Source of the DNA: Anticarsia gemmatalis
Lineage: Eukaryota > Arthropoda > Insecta > Lepidoptera > Erebidae
Length of the DNA stretch: 64,000 nt
Assembly: GCF_050436995.1 (NCBI RefSeq)
Contig: NC_134764.1
Coordinates: 9,424,001 to 9,488,000 of the forward strand
Direction: 5' to 3'
The notes under the pieces are model-generated. The model saw nothing but the letters and a program-made list of their open reading frames with translations, searched no databases and was not told the origin of the DNA. Shown here piece after piece: positions 33,316-45,190 of the stretch (positions are counted from its first letter, which is position 1; the number at the start of each line of letters is the position of its first letter). Position numbers and translations under genes: made by a program.

Positions 33316-36300
33316 TGGTTTGGGCTGTGCGTTGATAGATTACTATGTCAGTCAATCAGTCACTTTTGAGTTTAATGTATATATTTAGATAGCAGGTGAG
33401 ATCCTCCTTAATCGTCAAGAAAATTAATTAAATTAATTATAATTTTCATAATTTCACGTCATATTTGAACTACTTTTGTATGTCTCAACTAATTCTATAT
33501 AATAATATAAATCTAATAAAGTACTTCAACAACTTTGCGTAACATAAGATACTTTCTATTATTGAGTTATGAGAACATTTCAATGTAATTTATTTCTATT
33601 TTTGCTAGGTACAAAATAGTATTACAATTTATCCATTTGTATGTTTAACATTATAATATACCTACCAAAGGTAGTATTTATTATTTTAGTCTCAAATATT
33701 TTACAAAACTTTGCTAAGTATAAACATATGAAAAGAGAAGAAACCATGGCAACCTCATACGAAAAAGCCGTGATTTTATCAACAACCAAGTATAAAAACA
33801 AGTAACCTTACAAATTACTAAACCAGTGATAAAAAAGTGATTTGATATTTATCATACCTTTTAATTATAACATGCCAATAGTTCATAATATTTTATGATA
33901 CAAAATATTAAATCAAACTAACAATATTTAAAACAAAATTCATACTGGTCTCATTAATAACTTAAAGCTTAATTATACTTTAACATAAAAATAATAATAG
34001 AAAAAACCTCATCGCTGAAATCGTTACGACAAGTCGTTGGTCGAGAATTACTTTTTATACTCCATTAAGCTTAGTACTTGCGTATTTTTATTATTTCCAT
34101 GACTGGCAACATTTTAGCTGTTATAAAGCATTAAATGTAATAAACATGGCAACTTTTTGAACTTCAGTAAGGTTATTGCGATGTTATTTAATGTTTTAGG
34201 TTTTTTATTGCCTTTGTTGCCTGTTTTGAAATATTTAAAAGGTGAAGGAAATATTGTGTTGAAAATAAATTGATGATAATGATTTGAGGAAGAATGTTCA
34301 TTCAGTCTGTACAGATTGAAAAAAATATAATTTAATTAAACTACATGGTGTCGAATGAATAAATTTTAAATAAATCAACAATTTTCTGTAAAGTTTTTCT
34401 ACGGAAAAGAACAAATAGAACAATTACTCTTTCCTCGATTAGAGATTATAGAACAAGGAGTAATTGCTTAATTTTGATTTGAACTGAAAAAATAATTATC
34501 GTATTGTCAACCAAATATCCTTATTTGCCAATCTCATCTAGGAATATTCTAGTTATTTTCTATTACATAATTATATATAATCTTACTAGTATACTGCCTT
34601 TATACCTACGTACATTTTCTTCTACCCTACGTCGGACGTTATGCAGTAAAACTATACCACAAATAAACTCTCTCAAAATCCAAAAGACCTCCAAGTCACT
34701 ACAAACACACTAAAACTCCATCCACCCGGGTATACCGGGTGTCATCACCCAAACACTCACCATTATCCGGATAACTAACATAACCTCTAACATTACCCGG
34801 TTATACAGGTAAATTAAATTCCTCCACTCCAACTTGAGGTAGTATCAAAGTTTGGATAATCTCGTATACGAGTGCTTAGTTATGTTAGTTGAATTTGTAT
34901 GATAGTGTTGTTGATATGAGTGTTGGAACTGTATACACTTTATGACTATTAATAAAGCCTTATATTTTGTAAGGTAAAGGAACAAAAATACCCGTCTTAA
35001 TTTTATACTTTGCATATCACTGAATTCTTTGAAATCACGGGTCAAAATGTGGAAACAAAACTGCTACTACTTTTGACTGAAGTGTGGATTCCCAATCAGA
35101 TCAAAAACTAAGTAACACACATTGGTTAGTCATTGTGTCCGTTTTTTATATGTTCGTAATACAATAATACTAGATCTGTGTATCTTCAGGCTAAAATCTC
35201 AGGTATAGTTTGTTTTGAAAATCCTAAACAATCTGAGATAATATGGGAATTATAACAAAAGAGTAGAATTACTTAGTCAATTTTCGTGACATCTTTTCTT
35301 AAAGAAAAAAACTCCGTATAAATTAATTAACATATTTTTTTGGGTACCAAAATACCACCCACACGGAGACCGTCCCAGGCCCTACAGCCAATAAACCGTG
35401 TCCTAAATGCAAAACACGTTTCAAACCATACTTAATACCGTCAACACGTACATAAATAATTAAATGTCCCACCTATGCACGCCAGTTTAATTTCGTCTGC
35501 CATTTCCATTCCTTCTAATTATGCCCTTGCCTTTAATTAAATCGTGGTAGATAAATTCTCGTCTCTCTTAACCTGTGTTATGCAGTAACGAACACTGTGG
35601 TTTAAGTGGGGTGTAACTGGGTAAGGCGGATTGTTTGTGGCTGAGAGTTTGCACACTGAACGAACAAACTGTACGCCGGAAGGACAAAGTTGACGGATTT
35701 TTAATGACCGCACCTTTTGTTTACGTTTCATAACTTTAAGGAACTTTCGCTATTTGTTTTCCTAAATTTCTGTTGCTTTTTTGACACAATCATTAAAATA
35801 GTTTATATTTTTTGTGGCTTGCTCTTCGTTATAACTTTATAATAAAATAATAATAACTTTCTGCAGATATAAAGTGAAATAACTTCTACTTATCATTTTA
35901 TTCATCACCGAACTAAAAATTCAAATATAATTAAATATTAATAAAATAATATAATATTAAATATAATGAAATATTTGTTACAAACTTTTTAACCAGCTTC
36001 CTACACTAACACAAAACTTTGCTACAAACTTTCCGCTAGCTACAAACAAGTCATAATGCAGCAGCAAATACTGTGGTTAGTGTATACTTACGGTTTAATT
36101 TCATGTAGCAAATGACTTAGCTCTGGGTAAGTATGTAGTTAGAATGTATTGAGCATACCCTTGTATTGTGCACAAAGGAATATTATACAATGTAACTACA
36201 TGCATAAATTGTAAATCTTGTGTAAAGTGTATATGCAGGTCCGATAGATTTTGTAAACTATGTTGCTTAGAATTTGTGTGAACTTCTACGTAGCACAGAT

Positions 36301-37090
36301 TTTACTGTTTCATAAGAATATAACTAGCTTTTATTAGAAATTTTTAATTGCTTTTTCTGATAAATAAAGTGAGTATACCAATTAAATTGGTATTACACGT
36401 ATATTTGAATTAAGAATTGAAGTTACAAATACAGTAGGTACTTTTACTATTAAAAATTTATGCCATAAGCATTTAAAAAAATATCGGGATACCGAAAAAC
36501 ATTTTCTTAACTCTTTGTACATGTTTAATTTTGTAACTTATATTGGCTAAACTTGATGTCATAAATACAGGATAGTTTTCTTTCCCCTCTTGTTTGCTAC
36601 GTTAATTTTAAACAAAAAATTTTCAACTTTTGAAACACTCAAGAACAACTTCCGATTTTCTATTTTTCTCAATTTTAATCAATCCATCATATTCTAAGCC
36701 TTACCACCATCGCTTAACGTATCGCATAAATTACACAACCAAGTGTTTCATAATGAACATACAATTCTGAATATATTCTCTCGCGTATATTGAACAATCG
36801 TATATCTTAGTACTTAGGTATTGTAACAGTAACTGGCATGTACGTATATGAAACGGAATTGCAACTTGAGTTACTACAGACACGTTTAATTTGAGGTACA
36901 TGAAATGTTATTGATGGAAGGTATTTAATAAAACGAACTATTTCGAAGTAATTGTACAGTCGTGACTGCGAATATACAGTTACTATCTCATAATGCTATC
37001 TAGAGACGAAATTAGGGAATGTTTTATGTTTACTTAAAGATTATATGACATAAATGAATGTAGAGTAATGAAATGAAATTTACTGTGCCG
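33316..37090. other. Unique AT-rich DNA, no recognisable gene
   Basis: About 3.8 kb of very AT-rich sequence. A small palindrome group (CACCCGG-GTATA-CCGGGTG at 34723-34741 and TTATCCGGATAA at 34763-34774) is the only structure noted. ORFs are short and without domains. Confidence 0.45.
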
Positions 37091-37279
37091 TAGCTCGATT
37101 CTCTACTACTATCGCCTACCGACAACCAAACTGTCATCGAGAAATTTTGTATGAAAATCTGATCAGCGCCTCTGATGGGTCTCGTAGGAAACATTTTGGC
37201 AGTGCATTCTAAATGTCAAATGTCGATAGCTAGCCGGTTGTCGGTAGTCGATAGTGGTGGAGAATCGAGGTACAGTACA
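37091..37279 (+). mobile_element. MITE family A, near-complete copy
   Basis: Left TAGCTCGATTCTCTACTACT, then ATCGCCTACCGACAACC. The interior has TTTTGTATGAAAATCTGATC, AGCGCCTCTGATGGG and CATTTTGGCAGTGCATTCTA. Right AGCCGGTTGTCGGTAGTCGA, then GAGAATCGAGGTACAGTA. The two ends pair over about 35 bp. It lies immediately left of a mariner-type MITE. Confidence 0.9.
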
Positions 37280-37286
37280 GGAAATA

Positions 37287-37507
37287 TTAGGTCGGGGAAA
37301 AAGTCTTTTCGCATTATAGTATGTATGAACTTGTAATAAAATCTCTTTGGCTTCAAGAATCACAAATTGGTTACGGTACACGGTTCTTTAGGTTTCATTC
37401 AGTGAGCTCGTGAGATACCCAAATATAGAGGCTTTTTTGTCTAGAGAAAAGATTTTATTACAAGTTCATACATACTATAATGCGAAAAGACTTTTTCCCC
37501 GACCTAA
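37287..37507. mobile_element. Mariner-derived MITE with 58-bp perfect TIRs
   Basis: The left end starts TTAGGTCGGGGAAAAAGTCT and the right end is its exact complement; identity continues for 58 bp on each side. TA flanks both ends (37285-37286, 37508-37509), as in Tc1/mariner insertion. The 105-bp centre contains GAGCTCGTGAGATACCCAAA; in frame this gives ELVRYPNIEAF, which I read as a trace of mariner transposase coding sequence. Total 221 bp, an internal-deletion derivative. Perfect arms suggest a young copy. Confidence 0.9.
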
Positions 37508-37559
37508 TATAAAGCCAGAAGGGGAGGTCTTAGAAAGAAATACACACATCATATTGATG

Positions 37560-37700
37560 ATGTCTTGCAAAGGTCAGGTGCGTTGTTCTCGTTACCGTCG
37601 ATTCTGTATGACAAGATGTATGGATGTGAATGTGGCGGGGAAAGTTTGTAGGGATTAAAGCAAGTGCTCTCTGGTCTGTAACCAGGCATCCTCAATTAGT
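37560..37700 (+). repeat. Dispersed repeat fragment (reverse of 33211 family)
   Basis: TGTATGACAAGATGTATGGA, TGTGAATGTGGCGGGGAAAG and CTCTGGTCTGTAACCAGGCA are complements of the family modules CATACATCTTGTCATACAG and CAGAGACCAG. Confidence 0.5.
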
Positions 37701-39057
37701 ATGCCACAAACGCATACATCTCGCCGACTAACAATCAAGAAAATAATTTCATCCATTTATATTTAGAGAACCAAAGATTTCAGTCTATAACTCTATTATA
37801 CTAGTAAAATCCGTAAAACCACAATAAAATCTAAACAGAGACGCACATAACTATTTAATTTGTCTCTGTAATTCCACTGTTATATTGAGCTGTAAAATTC
37901 TGTACACAGAACTATGTAAAACAATAAACAAACGGACCCAAAAACATTGCGAACACAAGTTAAAAACCGCATACTTAAAAAGTCACGTATACACGTACAG
38001 CGTTTTGTATACAGGTCGGAATAAAAGGCCGTGGTGGGAAAACTACAGTTAATATTTCAGGTAAAAAATATGTAGTAATTAGGTAAATTTATAAAAATGT
38101 TTGAATGATATTATTCTGTGTCTTCCCTACATACTATGTATCGTAAAATTCACAATTAAGCTGAAATTGTTATTAAATTTTATCAACATTACTGTCTCCA
38201 ATTAAAAACCAAACAAGCTATCCTTCTATAATCAGAAAATTTCATAATACAAATTGATATAAATTTTTATTTGACCATGTCTATAAAATTTCAATTAATA
38301 CAGTGAAAACAAACCTAAGTTACCTAAGAAATTATAATTTTATCTGACGAGTACAGCAAATAAATGCAAATTTAAACAAAAAATCGATACTCAATATTTT
38401 TGTCTACTTTACCCAATATTTTCCATCCTGTATACAAATAATACATATAATAATATATATACATAATAGGTAGGGTAAATTAACATGCAAAGAGAAACTT
38501 GTAGATAAGCCCTAACTAATTAAGTTGGAGGCGGACCCTTTTAAAGAGCATTAAATATAAATGTACTCTGGCAACACTGTCGGACGATTGTTGGTAACAC
38601 TGTAGCTGTTTTTAATCTGTGGGCTCGGTGTGGATGTGCTTTTATTTGTAAACTAGTTTTGAACGCGGTTCTGTTTGTATAAAATCACTATTTTGTTTGT
38701 TTTGCTTGCTTTCGTCTATAGAAGATAAGCCATCGGATCGAGCTTTCGAATTCTGTTATGGGTTTTTCATTTGAAATTAGTCACAGCACTAATTTGTACC
38801 ATGAGAAGCTTACAACTATATTCCATTGCACGTTTTTGCGAGTCTCCTAATTTAAATGTAATTTTCAAAAATGTTAGAAGAATTCGTTTCTGGTTTTTGC
38901 ATCCCTAGACCAAATTACTGCGCAAATTTTAATAAAAGTATTTTGTCCTAATGGCATAAAAAGGTATCGCAGAAAATACACGTTTTTATTATAAGAAACA
39001 CTTTTAACTGGACGAGAAGAAAATGGTGTATAATAACCAAATATTAAAGTTAGTAAA
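37701..39057. other. AT-rich stretch, nothing recognised
   Basis: No supported gene. TGGCAACACTGTCGG and TTGGTAACACTGTAGC at 38569-38607 form a loose direct repeat. No exon is identified nearby. Confidence 0.4.
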
Positions 39058-39240
39058 TGCGTGGTACTCGTAAGCGGCGATCTTGTGTAACAAAATGTCC
39101 GGAGGTGAATGCAGCAAGGGAAGTTTGTAAGGTTCGTAGCATGTTCTTCGGTTTCTGCCAACCCCTATGGGAAAAAGACGTAATTTTATATTGCATACAA
39201 AAAATCACGCCCTTTGTATGTATGTATTAAAGTTATCTTT
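39058..39240 (+). repeat. Dispersed repeat with (TATG)n tail
   Basis: GGGAAGTTTGTAAGGTTCGT, TTCTTCGGTTTCTGCCAACC and CCCTATGGGAAAAAGACGTA are the complement of the 33211 family. It is followed by AAAATCACGCCCTTTGTATG and TATGTAT. It shows the tail side of the family most clearly. Confidence 0.55.
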
Positions 39241-39540
39241 CCACGCTATCTCAACAGACAGACGGACAAAATTGTCCCCAGTTTTATCATAGCATACGTG
39301 TTTGTAACTAGTAAGTATTAAGTAGTGTAATGTAAAAGTTTCAATGGACGTGTGAATGTTTGTTGCTCAATTATAGTTTCATGAATGTTGTACGGTTACT
39401 ATGTTAGTTTAGCACTTTTATTAGAGTACTCGAAATTGACTGATGTTTTACATTTTTAGTTGCTTTGTCTTTTACTGTCAGATTATTTATCTTTATTATG
39501 TAATTGATTTGTATCTCGGACACAAGAGCTAACTTACTCC

Positions 39541-39690
39541 CTCGTTTAGGAGGAGACCATTGCCTAGCAGTGGGACAGTCACAGATGAAAAAATATTTTT
39601 ACTCACTACGTTGGAAGTTTGTAAGGACCGTAGGAAGTGATGTTCTTTGGTCTGTGCCTATCCTTAGAAAAAAATACATAATTTGTATTA
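39541..39690 (+). repeat. RTE-like 3' fragment joined to dispersed repeat
   Basis: 39548-39580 (GGAGGAGACCATTGCCTAGC then AGTGGGACAGT) aligns with the RTE 3' end GGAGGCCTTTGCCCAGCAGTGGGACAGT in the same sense. From about 39608 it continues with GGAAGTTTGTAAGGACCGTA and TTCTTTGGTCTGTGCCTATC, a piece of the dispersed family of 39058. Confidence 0.5.
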
Positions 39691-42600
39691 CGTTCCATTA
39701 CGGTCCCACGTCTCAAATAAATTCCCAGAGAGAAAGAAACGTATGTCCAGTTACTATCATGGATAAAAAAAAATACCAAAAAGAACTTAGAGCACATGTT
39801 AATTTTGCCTCAGGCATTGGAATAATAGTATCTATTTTTATGTCTTTTTATATCTCAATGCCATTTATAATTCTTGGTAGAACTTTTTGACTACTTATTT
39901 TAACAGCGGTAATATTTTCGGTGAAATATGCTCTTTAGCAAAAGTAAAAATATTTTCACACTTACACTATTTCGAAAGAACTTTATTTCAGCTGATTTAC
40001 GACATGAGATTAAAGTTTTCACGGTGAAAATATAAAATTTCGGAGGACATTGACCTCTGACGGCCAAATCGATAATACACGAACAAACAATGAACACGAA
40101 GATATTTGCTACCGTGGAAAAATATTATCCAGAGGTAACATAAGTTTGTGAAAAACAGACTTATTTATATTGAGGTGAGAATACACACGATCACTTTATC
40201 GAGGAACAAAATACAAAATATTTTTTAACAGAGCGAACATTTTTTAATCGGTCCGATAGGTACAGTTATTCAAATTATTTTAGTTTAGTAATTATTACTT
40301 TTTATGCGTAGTTACGAGCTTTAAAATGTAAACGGTTTTACAAAACACTTTTTCCTTGGTGCTTTCTATAAGTAATCAGACAGAATCCGTATTACGTGTA
40401 TCTAAAATACTTGTGAAAATTCTCTTATAAGTACATTTAGCTAGCCACAACAGGCAGGCGTATACTCGTATTCAACTCGGAAATTTTAATTCTCCAGTGG
40501 TGAGGAGACAACTATAACCATTGCACCAAAGGTTCAGCTATGTTATAGTGACGCATAGTTTTGTGACAGATCTTCTTTAGTTATTTGTGCTAACTTCTAA
40601 GTTTTTGCATACTATCTGACTGTTGCCAACAAACTTAGTCTAAACCTAATATACGTTTTTATAGCAGTCTATGCAAAACTCACCAGAATCATGCAGTGAC
40701 TTGCAACGAATTGAAATTGGTCATGCAAGCGTAATATTTATTTGTTTGTTTATTTGTAAAAGGGAACGAGCCTTTCGCACTATATCAGACACGTTACCAA
40801 ACGTCAGACAACTTTTGAAAAATGCTCTTATATAAATTAAAAAAATCCTTTAAACTTTGCCCGTTTCGGGAATCGAACCCTCATGATCAGCAGTAAAGTA
40901 AGCATATAACTAAATATGTTTAGTCATGTTGTTCCTGTTGTACATAATAATGTGTATTATATTTAAAATAAATACCGCGCAGGCAGGAGTCAATGTCCAA
41001 GGTATCGCATATGTTCTACCCCTAACAAAAATATTGGATTCAAACCGAGCGAAGAAAATTTGTTGAACACTTTTACCAAGTCGAATAGAGCCTAAAATCA
41101 AAGTTGCTCATTACTTTTTATATTGGAAATCTATTTTTATTTAGATTTTTCTTGTAACAAATTGAAATTGTGCACGGATTGGCTTTTGAAACAAATTTTG
41201 TTATTAGGATGATTGAAAAAGGTTGAAATTGTGAACTTCTTTCAACTAGTTAAAAGGACGGTTCGAATTATACACTGTTTTCCTTCTTCAGAATATTAAC
41301 TGTCGTTAAAATATTTAATACTGTCTTTTAAATACAAAAAATACACCCGGATATAACATGACTATGGCGATCACAGCAATATTTATTTCGTATGAAATTA
41401 TAGTCACCTACCTAGGCCTAGTACCAAAATGGCTGGTCACCATAAAAGTAGTGAATTAAATGAAACGTAGTAGCTATCGACTATGAGAAGCATAGAAGCA
41501 TTTAGACACAATATTAGTTTTGAAACGATTTCGTTGAAGAAAATATTTAGTGACTAGCGATTCTGATGCACAATGATACCTGTTACCAAATGGTTCTAAC
41601 AGGTATATTAACGTTTCTACGTTAATATACCTATTAGAATGGCACTGATAACTTAATCTTCAATACCAATAATACCATCAAATTCAATCAATAAGGATAC
41701 CCAATCAAAATAAAGTGTGCCTCAAGCTGCCAGCTCTCAAATCATGATCTAATAAGATTATATAGGATCTATAAATCTGTATTATATGAAATACCTTGAT
41801 CCCTCCCCTTTTGGCGTGTATCCAGCGGTATATGCAAATACAAGTAATTCCACCCTGTAGCCAGGTTAATCATAAGGAACAGTTCACTCTTTTATGAAGA
41901 TATGAAAATCTTAAATTTAATCAAGTTTTCGGGAGTTTTTCTTTGAATTTTTCGAGGAGTGAGTGAAGAACCTAGATGTACGTAGTTTCATTTTCGATAT
42001 AATATGTAGATTTCTGATAGTTATAGACATAATGAAATATTTATCTTCGTTTGCAATATAATTTGTGACCATCATTCTTTACAAGGTGCCAATTCAAGCT
42101 TAATGACCCTTGCCGAAGGTATCATTTTCATGTCATGAAGTCATGATTCTTTCGTATAATTAAAAACTACTGTAGAACACTTCACTTGCACTATTGATGC
42201 AAATCTATTTACAAGGCGGACTTAATGCCAGAAGCATTCTGTACCAGTCAGTAGGGTGGTGCAGACACCAGGCAGGCATTAAGTAGGTGCATAATTTGGT
42301 AATATTTGTGCTACTCTTATGCGTGCTATGCATAACACTTTTAAGGTGCGAAAAAACACTCAGAAAACATAGATACCTTAATGGCCGTATATTAAAATAG
42401 ACAAATATTATCCAACGATTCAAAACTCAGCAGCTTTGACTTTTACAATTAAATCCTCGAAACAAAGAACGTTTGAATTCCATCTATTTTTTATTTCTTC
42501 TACAGTACGAGGCGTGAGAATGACTCCAATTACCTAATAACTCACTATATACGGGTTAAAAGCAACAATTGTTGCACAAGTGCTAATTTTATTTCTTTTA

Positions 42601-42742
42601 AAGTGCTATTTATCTTGCCAGTGCTAGGTTTAGTGCAATAAGTGCTGGAATGTTTGTAATAACGTCTAAGGAAAATTCTTTATGTAATGGTTAAAAATTA
42701 GGCGTCGAACACACTGCCCGGTGTGCGAACTACATTTCAAAT
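39691..42742. other. Unique AT-rich DNA
   Basis: No gene supported. A reversed B box (GGGAATCGAACCC, 40868-40880) marks a SINE remnant. An almost perfect palindrome lies at 41594-41639 (separate entry). The 43-codon frame at 39759-39890 has one hydrophobic stretch but no family resemblance. Confidence 0.4.
41594..41639. repeat. 20-bp palindrome, 6-nt spacer, one mismatch
   Basis: TTCTAACAGGTATATTAACG (41594-41613) and CGTTAATATACCTATTAGAA (41620-41639) are complementary at 19 of 20 positions. Spacer TTTCTA. Confidence 0.85.
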
Positions 42743-42930
42743 CCTCCGTGGCGCAGTGGTTTAGGTCGCCACGCTGCTATCATACATAGCGTCAGGAGGT
42801 GGGTTTGATTCCCACACGAAACAATTATTTGTGCGATCCACAAATAATTGTTTCGGCTTTGGTTGTACTTTGTGTCCGTGTTTGTATGTTTGTAAAAGTC
42901 CCCGCGACACACGAGCAATTCTTAGTGCGG
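42743..42930 (+). repeat. tRNA-derived SINE, well preserved head
   Basis: A box TGGCGCAGTGG (42749-42759) and B box GGTTTGATTCC (42802-42812) are spaced as in tRNA genes. The body follows with a perfect 17-bp hairpin (42817-42833 with 42839-42855, spacer CGATC), then GGCTTTGGTTGTACTTTGTG and CGACACACGAGCAATTCTTA. The head does not close into a full tRNA, so it is a SINE and not a tRNA gene. Confidence 0.75.
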
Positions 42931-43033
42931 GAGTTGTCTTTAGGAACAAAAAAATGTCTATTCACGTCGAGCGCCGCAGTCAGTCACTCTTTATGTATGA
43001 AAGATTCTGAGACACAGCATTATTTTTCAAATC

Positions 43034-43140
43034 CATGACTGTCCAACTGCTGGGCACGGGTCTTATTGTCACTCTTGATAAGACTGCCTCTATAGACTTG
43101 ATAAGAGTGCGCGCTGGCTCTAAGGGTACGAGTATGTACC
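43034..43140 (-). repeat. RTE-like 3' tail fragment, reverse orientation
   Basis: CTGTCCAACTGCTGGGCAC at 43039-43057 is the complement of the RTE end. It is followed by an internal inverted pair TACTCTTGATAAGACTG-like / GACTTGATAAGAGTGC at 43060-43110. Confidence 0.45.
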
Positions 43141-44073
43141 TGAAAAACATCGCTCCAAACTAAGTGTCAGCAACAAAAAGGGATACTATCCAATTTACAT
43201 TAAAAAGGCAAATCTTTTGTTCTAACAATTAACAAGCCTAATCATAACTTAAATAATTCGAAGCTCCAAATACCTTAATTACAACCCACTTTATCTTATA
43301 TAATTTTCCAAAGATTACATTTACAGTAACTCCGCATAAACTGACTTATTACAAGATTTCATTACGGTATTCTATTACTAATATCATGATAATAAATCCT
43401 TCGCCCTTGTAATAATACACGAACGAAGTATAATATAATACACGAACGACTAAGCGTCGTCGCAAATATAGAATATAATTATATAAGTACAAACACTAGC
43501 TTTGCCAGTGAATTTGCTTGCGTAGGTTTAGATATTTTTGTAAGAAAGTACTCATAATAGTTACTGTGGTACTGTAAGTAAGAAATAAATAAATCACTGA
43601 TTAAAAAATATCCATAGTGTGCCGACTTGCAGCTGTTGCAATAGAATGGTTATTAAATAAGGAAAACTGGAAACCTATTTGCCTTGAAGACGGGGCTAGT
43701 AGTATATTCACTTAATTCTGTTAACATGTACTGTCCGATAGTTGAGTGAAAATTTCGCATTCTCGGATATTATAGTTAGTTACACTTGTTTCTATATAAC
43801 CGTTTGTATTATTTTTTACACATTTCCAAGTTAATAAATATAAAAACTATACTAACATTCTAAAAAAGTTCAACATTATTGGAAAATATTGTTCACAGCG
43901 AATAAAATTATGACTAAATTTCACAAATAACTTATGTAAAAGCTTAGATAAAAATTTGACAATAAATATTAAAGAGCTCTGAAATATTGTTGCGACTAAA
44001 ATGTTTACTGAATTAGGATTTATTATGTTCGAATATTTTCCGATCAAAGATATTATTTTTTTCATATATTTTA
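43141..44073. other. AT-rich stretch, nothing recognised
   Basis: No gene. A 24-bp local duplication of ATAATACACGAACGA occurs at about 43412 and 43436. Confidence 0.4.
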
Positions 44074-44323
44074 TCTATACTAATATTATAAAGCTAAAAA
44101 GTTTGTTTATTTCTTTGTTTGTTTGTTTGAATGCGCTAATCTCAGGATCTACTGGTCCGATTTAAAATATTGTTTCATTGTTAGATAGTCCATTTATCTA
44201 GGCTATATATCATCACGCTACGACCAATAGGAGCAAAGTACCAGTAAAAAAAATATAAAAACCGGAAAAATTTTGACCTATTCTCTCTTATGTAATGCAA
44301 ACAAAGTTGCGCGAGTCAGCTAG
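44074..44323 (+). mobile_element. Helitron-like non-autonomous element
   Basis: Starts TCTATACTAATATTATAAAG with TTTGTTTGTTTG after it. The centre has CAGGATCTACTGGTCCGATT and TATCATCACGCTACGACCAA. It ends AAAGTTGCGCGAGTCAGCTAG. 250 bp, matching the length of the 10223 and 18313 copies. Confidence 0.75.
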
Positions 44324-44358
44324 TTACTAATATAACGTATCGAAATAAATAATTCCAA

Positions 44359-44399
44359 AGTATATGAAAGCATTATTATACATAATGCTTTCATATACT
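44359..44399. repeat. Perfect 18-bp palindrome, 5-nt spacer
   Basis: AGTATATGAAAGCATTAT (44359-44376) and its exact complement (44382-44399), spacer TATAC. It is 35 bp past the end of a Helitron-like element. Confidence 0.9.
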
Positions 44400-44634
44400 A
44401 CTATATTAAAGACGGGATATATTATTTCTATCTTAATATTTTCTTAGATATAATATTTTTATTTCTACTCTTTTCATAGTAGTTGATGCTTTAGGGACTG
44501 TCGGGATTTAGATATTATCCCTTGAGTAACAGTATAATAATCTATTGTTGCATAGTGACCGAGAAATAGAAATATAAATTGTGTAGATATGATACTAATC
44601 TAAGGACTTAGTGAGATTGATAAAGGAAATCTGT

Positions 44635-44799
44635 GGGGCTATCACGTATTTCAGTTGACAACTTTTCGAAAGTCACTTACATTGTTTTCTCCCTTAGATT
44701 TTAGTGGTTAACACGTTACGATAAACAGCAATGTACTGAATAGTGACCATCAATTTGATGTAGACTAGTTGTCAACTGAGATGATATGTGATAAGCCCG
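44635..44799. mobile_element. MITE family B, copy 3
   Basis: Left GGGGCTATCACGTATTTCAG, right GTCAACTGAGATGATATGTG then ATAAGCCC. The interior has TACATTGTTTTCTCCCTTAG and CAATGTACTGAATAGTGACC. The ends remain largely complementary. Confidence 0.85.
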
Positions 44800-44984
44800 C
44801 TAACAAGAACAAAATTGACTTAAATATTTATAATTGTGTTAAAGTTACAACTTAAGCAGTTGCAATAAGTATTGATTATCATACTTCGCTTATGCGAATT
44901 AAAAACGGTAGAAAAATCAATATATAAACGTACTTTTCAATAATTTATATAAGAATTACGCTACGGCGTTCAGTTTTATTAAAA

Positions 44985-45190
44985 CCAGCCGACTGTGCAG
45001 GACTTTGTTGGTAGTGTCCAAGTGTGTGCACAGTACACAGGTGCACTCTCTATTCCCTCACTCTCATAGTCCAGTGAGACGGTTAACCGACACGACCAGT
45101 GAGATATTAGACGTAAGACTGACAGTTTTACGTGCTCTTCGAAGCACGGAGGTCTACCGCCTCAATTTCCTTAGAAATTATCAACAGTAA
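44985..45190. repeat. Dispersed lepidopteran repeat (GTGCACTCTC family)
   Basis: CACAGGTGCACTCTCTATTC, CCTCACTCTCATAGTCCAGT, GACGGTTAACCGACACGACC and TTTTACGTGCTCTTCGAAGC follow in order. I recognise the order as a widespread lepidopteran element. The final module is the complement of a block in the 5S-related SINE body at 27866. Confidence 0.5.

Noticed and set aside
39759..39890. 43-codon ATG frame with one hydrophobic segment
   Set aside because: Length is at chance level in AT-rich DNA, no family resemblance, and it lies next to a decayed repeat.
42743..42815. Possible true tRNA gene because A and B boxes are intact
   Set aside because: The head does not close into an acceptor stem and continues into a SINE body.
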